From positions 1 to 64,000 of the forward strand of contig CBDFNQ010000031.1 in the NCBI GenBank assembly GCA_965250225.1: 64,000 nucleotides of DNA. The letters are read 5' to 3'. Under the pieces are notes generated by a model. It was not told the origin of the DNA, did no database searches, and saw only the letters and a list, made by a program, of their open reading frames with translations. A program made the translations under genes and the position numbers. Shown here piece after piece: positions 56,335 to 64,000 of the stretch; the first letter of the stretch is position 1, and every line of letters starts with the position of its first letter. Source of the stretch: CBDEUK01 sp965250225 (GTDB taxonomy: Bacteria; Pseudomonadota; Gammaproteobacteria; Eutrophobiales; Eutrophobiaceae).

Positions 56335-57724
56335 TTCCAATATGAAATGAGCCTGAACGAGGGGCGACTTTCCAACATCAAATGAGCCTGAAATAACATT
56401 TAAAGTCGTTCATGATCACAGGATGAAAACGATCATGAAACTTGAACAACTCACGACCATTGACACCGTCCGTCAATTTCTCGAAGGCACTCAGGCAGTG
56501 GCCTTTTGTGTCGCCAACAGCAAACAAGACCGCTATCGGTGGGTACAAAAGACCTTGGTGGCATTTCGCTATTTCTCACTGGGCAAAGCAGAAAAAGGTC
56601 TCATCACACGTTACCTGATGAAAGTCACCGGCTACTCCCATGCGCAGGTGAAACGTCTCATTGGGCAATACATCAAGAATGGCAGGATCACGATAAAGAC
56701 TGCTCGTCGCAATGGCTTCAAACCAAAGTACAGCAAGGCCGATATCCGTTTACTCGCCGAGATGGATGAACGTCATCAGCAACCCAGTGGCCCGGTGATA
56801 AAGAAACTCTGTGAACGCGCCTATGAGCGTTTTGAGGAAGCGAACTATGAGCGTCTGGCGGGCATATCCGTATCACATCTTTATAACTTGCGTCAGAGTA
56901 CGACTTACCAACGACAACGTTGTGTCTTGACGAAAACCCGTCCCAAGGCAGCCAAAATTGGTCTACGGCGAAAACCCTGTCCGAATGATCAACCGGGCTA
57001 TATTCGCATTGATTCCGTGCATCAGGGCGATCAGGACAGGCGCAAAGGGGTTTATCACATCAATGCCGTTGATGAGGTTACGCAGTTTCAGATCATTGTC
57101 ACGGTAGAACGAATAAGTGAACGCTACATGCTGCCGGCATTAGAGCAATTATTGGCGGCCTTCCCGTTCAAGATACAGGGCTTTCACACCGATAATGGCG
57201 GTGAATACATCAACTATACCGTGGCTCAATTACTCGAGAAACTCCGTATTGAATTCACTAAATCAAGACCTCGGCACAGTAACGATAATGCCCTGGCTGA
57301 GAGCAAGAATGGCTCGGTCGTGCGTAAACTCTATGGCTATATGCACATCCCGCAGCAGTATGCCGATGACTTTGCCAGGCTCAATCAAGGCGAGGTCTAT
57401 CGCTACGTTAATTTTCATCGACCTTGTTATTTTCCCTCTACCATCACCGACAAGAAAGGCAAAGAGCGGAAACGTTATCGCTATGAAGACATGATGACAC
57501 CCTATGAAAAGTTTCGCTCAGCACAAAGACCCAGTCAGTATTTGAAACAAGGGATCACCTTCAAACAACTGGATGCATTTGCTAACGAAATGAATGACAA
57601 TGAAGCGGCTGAACAATTGAACTCAGCTAAAAACCAACTCTTTAAACAACTTCATGTGCGACTAAAACTCAGGGCTTGATGATGAAATATAACCCCTCTC
57701 TACAGGCTCATTTCTGGATTGGAA
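56335..57724 (+). mobile_element. Insertion sequence with DDE transposase
   Basis: Bounded by imperfect inverted repeats: left TTCCAATATGAAATGAGCCTG, right (reverse) TTCCAATCCAGAAATGAGCCTG, both followed by a GAGGGG-type block. A second copy of the left repeat (TTCCAACATCAAATGAGCCTG) is at about 56375-56395, as a probable extra transposase-binding site. One ORF fills the middle. No clear target duplication seen. Family not assigned; integrase-type (rve) catalytic core. Confidence 0.82.
56423..57679 (+). CDS. Transposase, integrase-type DDE core
   Basis: 418 residues. N-terminal helix-turn-helix-like part near 60-110 (GYSHAQVKRLIGQYIKNGRI). The catalytic core starts near 190 with RIDSVHQGD (first D), then GFHTDNGGEYINY (second D) near 252-264, and ALAESKNGSVVRK (E) near 288-300. 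This DD35E pattern is intact, with no frameshift. A start at ATG 56423 or 56435 is possible. It should be functional. Confidence 0.88.
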   Translation: MKTIMKLEQLTTIDTVRQFLEGTQAVAFCVANSKQDRYRWVQKTLVAFRYFSLGKAEKGLITRYLMKVTGYSHAQVKRLIGQYIKNGRITIKTARRNGFKPKYSKADIRLLAEMDERHQQPSGPVIKKLCERAYERFEEANYERLAGISVSHLYNLRQSTTYQRQRCVLTKTRPKAAKIGLRRKPCPNDQPGYIRIDSVHQGDQDRRKGVYHINAVDEVTQFQIIVTVERISERYMLPALEQLLAAFPFKIQGFHTDNGGEYINYTVAQLLEKLRIEFTKSRPRHSNDNALAESKNGSVVRKLYGYMHIPQQYADDFARLNQGEVYRYVNFHRPCYFPSTITDKKGKERKRYRYEDMMTPYEKFRSAQRPSQYLKQGITFKQLDAFANEMNDNEAAEQLNSAKNQLFKQLHVRLKLRA

Positions 57725-57789
57725 TATACTGTGGTGTGTCCTGGGTTGCTGGTTTCTGGATCAGGGCAAAATTGCGATATATTACCCTT

Positions 57790-58863
57790 ATGAAGCGCCT
57801 GATATTACATATTGTCCTGTTGCCAGTGGTGTTAATTTGTACAAACGCCTGTACCAGCATTTCCTATTATAGTCAGTCAGTTCTCGGTCAATACGAAATT
57901 CTTGCAAAAAGTCAGGATATCGAACAACTCTTAACGGAAAAAATTGACCCAGTTTCAAAAAAGAAATTAGCCTTACTGCTGGAAATACTGGATTTTGCCA
58001 GACAGGATCTGCTATTACCGGATAATGGCAGTTATCGCCGATACACGGATCTGAAACGACCCTACGTTATCTGGAATGTATTCGCCACAGAAGAGCTGTC
58101 CTTGCAACCCAAACAGTGGTGTTATTTAGTGGTCGGTTGTTTGAGTTATCGCGGTTATTTTTCCAGGGATGAGGCAAAGGCCCTGGCAGATGAACTGAAC
58201 GCTCAGGGGCTGGATGTTTTTATGGGAGGAGTCACAGCGTATTCAACTCTGGGCTGGTTCAAAGATCCCGTATTAAACACCATGATTTCACGCGATGATA
58301 TTTATCTCGCCAGGGTTGTCTTTCATGAACTCGCACACCAGAAACTATATGTCAAAGATGACTCGGAATTTAATGAAGCCTATGCCGATGCTATTGCAAC
58401 AATAGGTCTACAGCGTTGGTTGGATAAGCAAGACCTGCAATCGAAATATCAGCAATTGCTGCTGGAAAAAGAGTATGAAGATCAATTTGTCAATCTGGTA
58501 TTGAATTATAAAACAAAGTTGCAATCGCTGTATGAATCCAGTGCTAATGACAGTTTTAAACGCAGTGAAAAAAAATTGCTCTTCACAAGGCTTGAGGTGG
58601 AATATCAGCAATTAAAACAGGGTTGGAATAACTATAATGGACTGGATAACTGGTTTGATACACAAACCAATAACGCGCGAATATCCGCTATCAGCACCTA
58701 CCGAGAACTGGTTCCAGGTTTTATCATACGCTACCACCTTGCAAACGAAAATCTTGAGACTTTTTATAAAGATATAACAGCTCTTTCAAAATGCACTTTA
58801 GAACAGAGGCATAAAATTCTATTAAAAAAAACAAATGACTGGTCTTGCTTAGTGAAGCTATGA
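57790..58863 (+). CDS. Aminopeptidase-like lipoprotein (DUF2265/PF10023 type)
   Basis: 357 residues from ATG 57790. The frame runs back to 57676 inside the insertion sequence end, which is not native. The lipoprotein signal (ILHIVLLPVVLICTNAC, Cys near 19) precedes SISYYSQSVLGQYEIL. Zinc motif VVFHELAHQKLYVK near 180, and EFNEAYADAIA near 197 give H, H, E ligands of a gluzincin-like site. Likely a membrane-attached periplasmic aminopeptidase. Confidence 0.82.
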   Translation: MKRLILHIVLLPVVLICTNACTSISYYSQSVLGQYEILAKSQDIEQLLTEKIDPVSKKKLALLLEILDFARQDLLLPDNGSYRRYTDLKRPYVIWNVFATEELSLQPKQWCYLVVGCLSYRGYFSRDEAKALADELNAQGLDVFMGGVTAYSTLGWFKDPVLNTMISRDDIYLARVVFHELAHQKLYVKDDSEFNEAYADAIATIGLQRWLDKQDLQSKYQQLLLEKEYEDQFVNLVLNYKTKLQSLYESSANDSFKRSEKKLLFTRLEVEYQQLKQGWNNYNGLDNWFDTQTNNARISAISTYRELVPGFIIRYHLANENLETFYKDITALSKCTLEQRHKILLKKTNDWSCLVKL

Positions 58864-59128
58864 TTAAGTTTAGCTTATCATTTCGGGCTCGCAAGAAGTC
58901 TTATAGTTAATTGTTTTTATTTGATTTTTTAAACACTGGTTTCTCGTTGTGATTGAAATGACAACATATTAAGAGTTTTCTAAATTAAATCTGGCCAGAA
59001 AATTTATTTGTTTTTTTGTGAAATATTTAACTGTATTCAGTGCTAAATTACTATTAGAATACTGAGTCAGAGTGCTACATCAATCTGGACAAAATTTATC
59101 AGGACATTGCCCGTTTTGTGTTTGAAAT
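58864..59128. other. Intergenic region
   Basis: 265 bases, AT-rich, no ORF or clear signal seen between the aminopeptidase and FHA genes. Confidence 0.4.
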
Positions 59129-60022
59129 ATGTTGAAAAAAAACATTCCTAAACCTGTCGAGTTAGAAATAAGAAAACACCGTATTCGATTCAATTCGGTT
59201 GAAGATTTTGAATTTGCCTTGAATGGTAGAACATCGATTCCTGCCCCAAAAATCTCCGAGATGGTTCATCTTTCGTCAACGGAATTGAATGATGAGGCGC
59301 TCACAATAAAAAATGTCGAGACTTTTTTTGTATCGATCATTGCTAATTTCTCAAAAAATCCTGAGGGCATCGATCGTGAACTCAAGGAAACCGAGCCTCT
59401 GGTATTCTCACAGGATCATGCCTGGCGCGACATTATGGCTGCCCTGAATGCAGCTGATGAACTATTGATTGAGTTTAAACATATAGCGGTTGTTAAATAT
59501 CTGCAATATCTTTCGGCCAGACAGTATCTGATCAATTTTCTACATTCGGAAAAGAACAAACCAACTTCAACTACGATTACTGATTCCATGACCATAGAAT
59601 CGGAAATCTACCATGGAAGCGCCGATCTCAATAGCGCAACTCTGGATATGGTGCGTGCCTATCACGGCCAACAAATCACAGAAGATATGGAACGCATGCC
59701 AAAAGGGGAGCGAGTGTTGATCCACCTTCTGAAAGATAAGGGCCTGGATCTGATCCTGTCAAAATACAAATGCAAATTGGTTGGTGGCGATATTATGAAG
59801 TTTATCGATCATGACGGTAATGAATACCCTTTAAAAGAAGGTAAAAATATCATCGGGCGTGATGCTATTTGCAATATCATGATGGAACAATTCTTGAGAG
59901 ATGTATCGCGTGTCCATCTGGTAGTGGTAAAGAAAGAGAGGGCTAGTCTGGAGTTAACCGATTTGTCTTCACACGGAACGTATATCCCATCAAAATATTT
60001 TGTCTCCAGCGAAACAGTCTAA
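59129..60022 (+). CDS. FHA domain protein
   Basis: 297 residues. The first 200 residues are helical with no recognised domain (motifs SKNPEGIDRELKETEPLVF near 77-95, and LQYLSARQYLINFLHSEKN near 130-148). The C-terminal 75 residues form an FHA domain: IIGRDAICNIMMEQFLRDVSRVHLVV and LTDLSSHGTYIPSKYF, with the GR, S-x-x-H and SSHGTYI residues. It would bind phosphothreonine. Cytosolic; no kinase beside it. Confidence 0.8.
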   Translation: MLKKNIPKPVELEIRKHRIRFNSVEDFEFALNGRTSIPAPKISEMVHLSSTELNDEALTIKNVETFFVSIIANFSKNPEGIDRELKETEPLVFSQDHAWRDIMAALNAADELLIEFKHIAVVKYLQYLSARQYLINFLHSEKNKPTSTTITDSMTIESEIYHGSADLNSATLDMVRAYHGQQITEDMERMPKGERVLIHLLKDKGLDLILSKYKCKLVGGDIMKFIDHDGNEYPLKEGKNIIGRDAICNIMMEQFLRDVSRVHLVVVKKERASLELTDLSSHGTYIPSKYFVSSETV

Positions 60023-60086
60023 TTAGAATATTCTGTCATTCTGATCAGTTAACGGCGTTTAATTTTCCTCCGGTTACTTGAATACT

Positions 60087-60356
60087 ATGCACATCACCAT
60101 GGTGAAAAAAATCAAGGCCGATGGTAGTCCCTGCCGAAAATGTGCAGAGGTTGAGCAACGTTTGAACGACAGTGGTTATATCGATCATATTAGCGACATC
60201 ATTATTGCTGATGAACGCGATCCGGAAAGTGCAGGTATGTTGCTTGCGAAGCAATATCGGGTCGATCGGGCACCTTTTTTTATTGTTGAAGAAGAGGGCA
60301 AGGAGGCAGTTATTTATACCGTCTATTTCAAACTGGTAAAAGAAGTACTTGAATAG
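60087..60356 (+). CDS. Thioredoxin-like protein
   Basis: 89 residues from ATG 60087 (a TTG three codons upstream would add MNT). The SPCRKC sequence near 12-17 provides the CxxC redox pair and YRVDRAPFFIV near 55-65 holds the cis-Pro region of thioredoxin folds. Proteins like this occur beside cysB and may reduce sulfur intermediates; the function is inferred. Convergent with cysB. Confidence 0.75.
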   Translation: MHITMVKKIKADGSPCRKCAEVEQRLNDSGYIDHISDIIIADERDPESAGMLLAKQYRVDRAPFFIVEEEGKEAVIYTVYFKLVKEVLE

Positions 60357-60398
60357 AAGATTGATTGAGTCATTCTCACCAAGCAAAATTTTTCAGTA

Positions 60399-61373
60399 TC
60401 AGTAACTCGGAATCTCTATCCCTTCAAACAAGGTCTCGAGTGAATCATCTGTCCCGGTTGTCATAGCGCTTTCCACCACGTCTTTTGTCAGATGTGGCGC
60501 AAAGTGTTCGATGAAATCAAACATGAAGCCACGCAAAAAAGTTCCCCGGCGAAAACCGATTTTGGTCGTACTGTATTCAAACAAATGGCTCGCATCCAGT
60601 GAGACCAGATCGTCGTCAATCACAGGGTCATGAGCCATGCTTGCGACAATACCCACGCCAAGCCCTAGTCTGACATAGGTCTTAATAACATCCGCGTCTG
60701 AGGCTGTGAATACCAGTTTCGGAGAGAGTCCGGCCTGGTTAAATGCGCGGTCAAGTTGTGATCGACCGGTAAAGCCGAATACATAAGTGACGATAGGAAA
60801 ATCAGCCAGAGCCTCCAGGCTCAATTGCTTCAGTTGACTCAAGGGATGATCTTTGGGGCAGATCACGCTGCGGTTCCACTTATAACAGGGCATCATGATA
60901 AGATTATCGAATAATTCCAGTGCTTCAGTTGCGATGGCAAAATCAACTGTGCCTTTGGCGGCCAGTTCTGAAATCTGCACCGGTGTACCCTGATGCATAT
61001 GCAAAGACACATCGGGATAGCGCTCAATAAAATCCTTGATGACTGGCGGCAACACATAGCGTGCCTGGGTATGGGTGGTTGCGACTGAGAGTGAACCCCG
61101 GTTTTCATCCCGAAACTCCTGAGCTACCTGCCGGACGTTTTCTGTTTTTTCCAGTATCTCCCCCGCCATCTGGATAATGGCATTGCCCGCAGGTGTGACT
61201 TCACTAAGGTGCTTCCCACTACGCCGAAAGATCTCTACCCCGAGCTCTTCTTCCAGCATTTTGATTTGTTTGCTGATACCGGGTTGTGATGTGTACAGAC
61301 CTTCTGCTGTCGCCGACACATTCAGATCGTGTTTGACCACTTCCCAGATGTATTTCAGTTGCTGTAGCTTCAT
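60399..61373 (-). CDS. cysB: LysR-type regulator CysB
   Basis: 324 residues, exactly the CysB length. N-terminal HTH (LQQLKYIWEVVKHDLNVSATAEGLYTSQPGISKQIKMLEEELGVEIFRRSGK) and effector domain with THTQARYVLPPVIKDF near 97-112. CysB activates sulfate and cysteine genes with N-acetylserine. Divergent from the TauE/SafE exporter. A candidate operator lies between them. Confidence 0.95.
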   Translation of the reverse strand: MKLQQLKYIWEVVKHDLNVSATAEGLYTSQPGISKQIKMLEEELGVEIFRRSGKHLSEVTPAGNAIIQMAGEILEKTENVRQVAQEFRDENRGSLSVATTHTQARYVLPPVIKDFIERYPDVSLHMHQGTPVQISELAAKGTVDFAIATEALELFDNLIMMPCYKWNRSVICPKDHPLSQLKQLSLEALADFPIVTYVFGFTGRSQLDRAFNQAGLSPKLVFTASDADVIKTYVRLGLGVGIVASMAHDPVIDDDLVSLDASHLFEYSTTKIGFRRGTFLRGFMFDFIEHFAPHLTKDVVESAMTTGTDDSLETLFEGIEIPSY

Positions 61374-61395
61374 AAGCCCCTGGTTATTCCTATTA

Positions 61396-61415
61396 ATTAT
61401 AAAAATATGAATAAT
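61396..61415. promoter_or_regulatory. AT-rich dyad between cysB and the TauE/SafE gene
   Basis: ATTAT-N10-ATAAT lies in the shared upstream region of the two genes, a layout often bound by LysR regulators. Weak because the region is very AT-rich. Confidence 0.25.
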
Positions 61416-61502
61416 TATTACTTTTAATTATAGAAAAGCCCCGCTACATTACAAGCCAAAATGACCGTCTTGACACACTAGAAGCATAACAACACCATAC
61501 CT

Positions 61503-62291
61503 ATGGATTTTAATCTCTATTATACTATCGCGGGCTTCACCGTGGGTTTTATCATCGGCATGACGGGCGTCGGTGGTGGCTCTTTGATGACCCCCATTCT
61601 GGTTCTGGGATTTGGTATCAGTCCAACCGTCGCGGTGGGTACGGATTTACTTTACGCTGCGGTCACAAAAAGTGGTGGTATTTTGTTCCATCACAAACAA
61701 CACAACATCAACTGGGCCATTGTCCGTCGACTGGCAATGGGCAGCATACCGGCCACGATTGTTGCAATCTTTCTACTGAAAAAATTGCAGGCTGAGGGGA
61801 TTAATTACGACAACATTATCACCACGACATTGAGTATTGCCCTGATCCTGACATCGCTGGTGTTGATCTTTCGCACGCGGATTATCAATATCAGCAAACA
61901 GGAAAGTCTGGCTGGCATGCGGGCAATTCACAACAAGATCAGAAAGCCGATGACAGGAGTCTTCGGTGCAATGATTGGAACACTTGTGACGCTTTCCTCG
62001 GTTGGGGCAGGAGCCCTGGGAACAGCAATATTGTTCCTGCTACATCCCGGCATGAGAACCATCCAGATCATAGGTACCGATCTGGCCCATGCCGTACCCA
62101 TTACCTTGATCGCCGGCCTGGGTCATCTGCACATCGGCACAGTGGATCTCATGTTATTACTTGGTTTGTTAATTGGCTCACTTCCAGGAATCTATCTAGG
62201 CACTCGTGTTGCCAGCATCCTGCCTGATCACGTTATTCGCCCTTTACTAGCAGGCATGTTATTTCTTATCGGTATCAAAATGGCATTTTAG
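61503..62291 (+). CDS. TauE/SafE family sulfite/anion exporter
   Basis: 262 residues with about eight membrane helices. Two inverted repeats begin FTVGFIIGMTGVGGGSLMTPILVLGFG near 12-38 and MTGVFGAMIGTLVTLSSVGAGALGTAIL near 150-180, the hallmark of the family. Exports sulfite, sulfoacetate or similar. Divergent from cysB; may be under its control. Confidence 0.88.
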   Translation: MDFNLYYTIAGFTVGFIIGMTGVGGGSLMTPILVLGFGISPTVAVGTDLLYAAVTKSGGILFHHKQHNINWAIVRRLAMGSIPATIVAIFLLKKLQAEGINYDNIITTTLSIALILTSLVLIFRTRIINISKQESLAGMRAIHNKIRKPMTGVFGAMIGTLVTLSSVGAGALGTAILFLLHPGMRTIQIIGTDLAHAVPITLIAGLGHLHIGTVDLMLLLGLLIGSLPGIYLGTRVASILPDHVIRPLLAGMLFLIGIKMAF

Positions 62292-62428
62292 ATGTCAGGA
62301 AAATAGGATAGAGAGATCAGGTTGGTGGAATTTTTAGAATTATTACCCTGCCCCTCATTGTTACAATCCTAGCTCTTTTCGTATGACTTCAACATCTTTA
62401 CTATTTAAGATACATCGGCTGAGTTAAA

Positions 62429-62456
62429 ATGCCGCCGCATTTTGGCGGTCATTTTT
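62429..62456 (+). terminator. Rho-independent terminator after the exporter gene
   Basis: GCCGCC (62431-62436) and GGCGGT (62444-62449) form a stem with GCATTTT loop, followed by CATTTTT. Located 140 bases after the exporter stop. Confidence 0.6.
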
Positions 62457-62652
62457 GAACGATTTGATACTTATTGAGGCCCCTCTTGCGACTTTCAGGC
62501 TTAGTTCTATTCCTACGTGTTTCAATCACAATGCGAAAGAGGACGCCTACAAGGATAATGGTATGGACCCACTCCACTTTTTAATCGGCCTCATAATGGG
62601 CCAAAATGGAAATTAATAACAACCATTTAAACAAAAGCGGAGTGGATCACCA

Positions 62653-63691
62653 ATGAAGATTACAACAATCGGGTTAGATATAGCACCAACAGTAGGCGCT
62701 TTAGGCGAAATCAGTTTTTCACCTTTACGCAGTTAACAAAACAGGACGGTTAGTGAGAAAGAAACAACTCAAGCGAAAACAACTCTTGTCAACAGTGGCG
62801 AATATAGAATCCTGTCTGATCGTGATGGAGGCTTGTGGTGGCGCGCATTATTGGGCAAGAGAATTTATTGCCTTGGGACATCGTGTAAAACTCATCGCCC
62901 CCCAATATGTTAAACCCTTTGTGAAGGGCAACAAGAACGACTATAACGATGCCGAGGGCATCGCAGAAGCAGCGCAACGGCCCAACATGCGTTTTGTGCC
63001 GATTAAATCGATTGAACAGCAAGATATTCAGAATTTTCATCGCCACCGCGAACGTATCAAAAAAGAACGTAATGCCTTGGTGGATCAGATACGTGGGTTA
63101 TTAGCGGAGTACGGACTCGTCATCAATCAAGGCGTGGCTGCTGTACGTAAGAGTTTACCTGAGGTGCTGGAAGACGCGGACAATGGCTTAAGCAGCCTGG
63201 CTCGAGAATGTTTTGCCGAACAGCTTGACGAATTACGGACGCTCGACCAACAGCTTAAGCAATGTAGTCAACGGATAAATTCCCTTAATCAGGACAACGA
63301 GGTGTGCCAGCGCTTGGATGAAGTATTAGGCATTGGGCCACTCACCGCCAGCGCGACCTTTGCTGCGGCAGGCAACGGTAAAGAGTTTGTCAATGGTCGT
63401 CATTTTTCAGCGTGGTTAGGCTTGGTGCCGGGACAGCATTCGAGTGGCGGCAAGACAGTCTTGCTGGGGATCAGTAAACGCGGTAATGCCTATCTGAGGA
63501 CACTGTATATTCACGGTGCTCGGGCGGTATTACGACACTCGGCGAAGAAGACGGATCGCTTTAGTTTATGGGCGCAAGAGCTGTTAGTACGCAGAGGGCA
63601 CAATAAAGCCTGTGTTGCTGTTGCCAACAAGATGGCACGCATGGCCTGGGTCATTATGGCAAAAGGAGAGACGTATCGCGTGGTCGCATGA
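62653..63691 (+). pseudogene. IS110-family transposase, interrupted by a 22-base insertion
   Basis: ATG 62653 starts MKITTIGLDIA, the usual IS110 N-terminus with the first catalytic Asp. After GCA a 22-base stretch (CCAACAGTAGGCGCTTTAGG-CG) leads to a premature stop. Removing it gives GLDIAKSVFHLYAVNKTGRL, continuous with the frame 62753-63691. That frame shows VMEACGGAHYWARE and the KNDYNDAEGIAEAA DED motifs, and the C-terminal HSSGGKTVLLGISKRGNAYLR with the Ser nucleophile. As read, the frame is shifted and the enzyme is inactive. Confidence 0.88.
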
Positions 63692-63947
63692 ACAGAACAA
63701 ATGAATTGAATAAGAGATAAACCCCTTGCTTCAGTTGCGAAAGATAATTTGATTTGATGATAAGAGTGGTCAGACCAGCTCACTCAGAACCTGCCACCTG
63801 CATTGGCCATTGAATAGGCCGTAAGGATGATGAGGAGTGTGAGCGCAAATAACCATCAGGGCCAGGAAGACAAAAGCTTCCACAAACAGGCCGGATATAT
63901 GAGAGCAATGATTTCCTCTCACATCAATGTCAAAGTGTCTTGCAAAC
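63692..63947 (+). ncRNA. Candidate bridge-RNA region of the IS110-type element
   Basis: The 256 bases between the transposase stop and the right end hold no ORF but contain short stems (GGCC at 63805-63808 with 63817-63820; TGAGAG at 63900-63905 with CTCTCA at 63916-63921). IS1111-group elements are known to encode their bridge RNA in this right end. The assignment is by position; target and donor loops have not been traced. Confidence 0.4.
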
Positions 63948-64000
63948 GGAGTGGGTCCATATATGTAGGTGGTAGAGCAACGCAGGAGCAGTTGCCGAGC

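Larger units (their letters stand above)
62562..63961 (+). mobile_element. IS110/IS1111-type insertion sequence, transposase broken
   Basis: Two 14-base inverted sequences, TATGGACCCACTCC (62562-62575) and GGAGTGGGTCCATA (63948-63961), bound an approximately 1.4 kb segment. It contains a DEDD transposase and a 270-base 3-prime non-coding end versus only about 80 bases on the left. The long right end is the IS1111 layout. The exact ends are uncertain because such elements have subterminal repeats. Confidence 0.78.

Noticed and set aside
57676..57789. Longer start for the aminopeptidase
   Set aside because: These codons run through the insertion sequence end; the lipoprotein signal starts at 57790.

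Overview
The window looks like the chromosome of a free-living or facultatively associated gammaproteobacterium with moderately low GC. The support is gene order: dnaG-rpoD-tRNA; pepA-holC-valS with lptFG diverging; rdgB-rph diverging from yicC-gmk-rpoZ-spoT-ridA-recG; ubiC-ubiA; birA-coaX-SPOR; and a CysB regulator. Sulfur-related genes recur (two YeeE/YedE halves, a 3-mercaptopyruvate-type sulfurtransferase, CysB, a TauE/SafE exporter). This would suit a sulfur-metabolising lineage, but the species cannot be named from the sequence.

Layout. 1-2337: end of dnaG, rpoD and a tRNA-Ile(CAU). 2338-10740: accessory stretch with pyrE, a possible MraZ/AbrB-like protein, a remnant of csrA, a GMC oxidoreductase, a glycosyltransferase, a VOC protein, a DUF3754 protein and an SprA-like metalloprotease. 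10745-21955: envelope and housekeeping genes (amidohydrolase, SprT-like, M48 lipoprotein protease, DUF1415, GIY-YIG, DUF2339), a DUF2269/DUF4166/saccharopine-dehydrogenase operon, a PilZ-like protein and hemW. 21956-26765: a mobile-looking island with a terminal-inverted-repeat element, a Fic enzyme, a membrane-anchored HerA/DUF87-type ATPase, a REP-like hairpin and an attC-like site, resembling a short integron cassette array without an integrase. 26766-47413: core genes, with rph and recG each broken by a one-base frameshift. 47444-56288: L,D-transpeptidase and TPR pair, SPOR/coaX/birA, an orphan protein, a VWA-FHA protein and a sulfurtransferase. 56335-57724: a DDE insertion sequence. 57790-62291: an aminopeptidase, an FHA protein, a thioredoxin-like protein, cysB and a TauE/SafE exporter. 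62562-63961: an IS110/IS1111-type element whose transposase is interrupted by a 22-base insertion.

How the genes work together. The core blocks supply transcription (sigma-70, omega), the stringent response (SpoT), nucleotide pools (PyrE, Gmk, RdgB), LPS export (LptF/LptG), ubiquinone synthesis (UbiC/UbiA) and cofactors (CoaX, BirA, HemW). The 21.9-26.8 kb island is the best candidate for something undescribed: the ATPase and a small membrane protein sit next to integron-type recombination sites, beside a Fic enzyme. Other points worth a second look are the csrA remnant, the IS110 element with a long 3-prime non-coding end that may carry a bridge RNA, three small inverted-repeat elements, and the two frameshifts in conserved genes, which may be sequencing errors.
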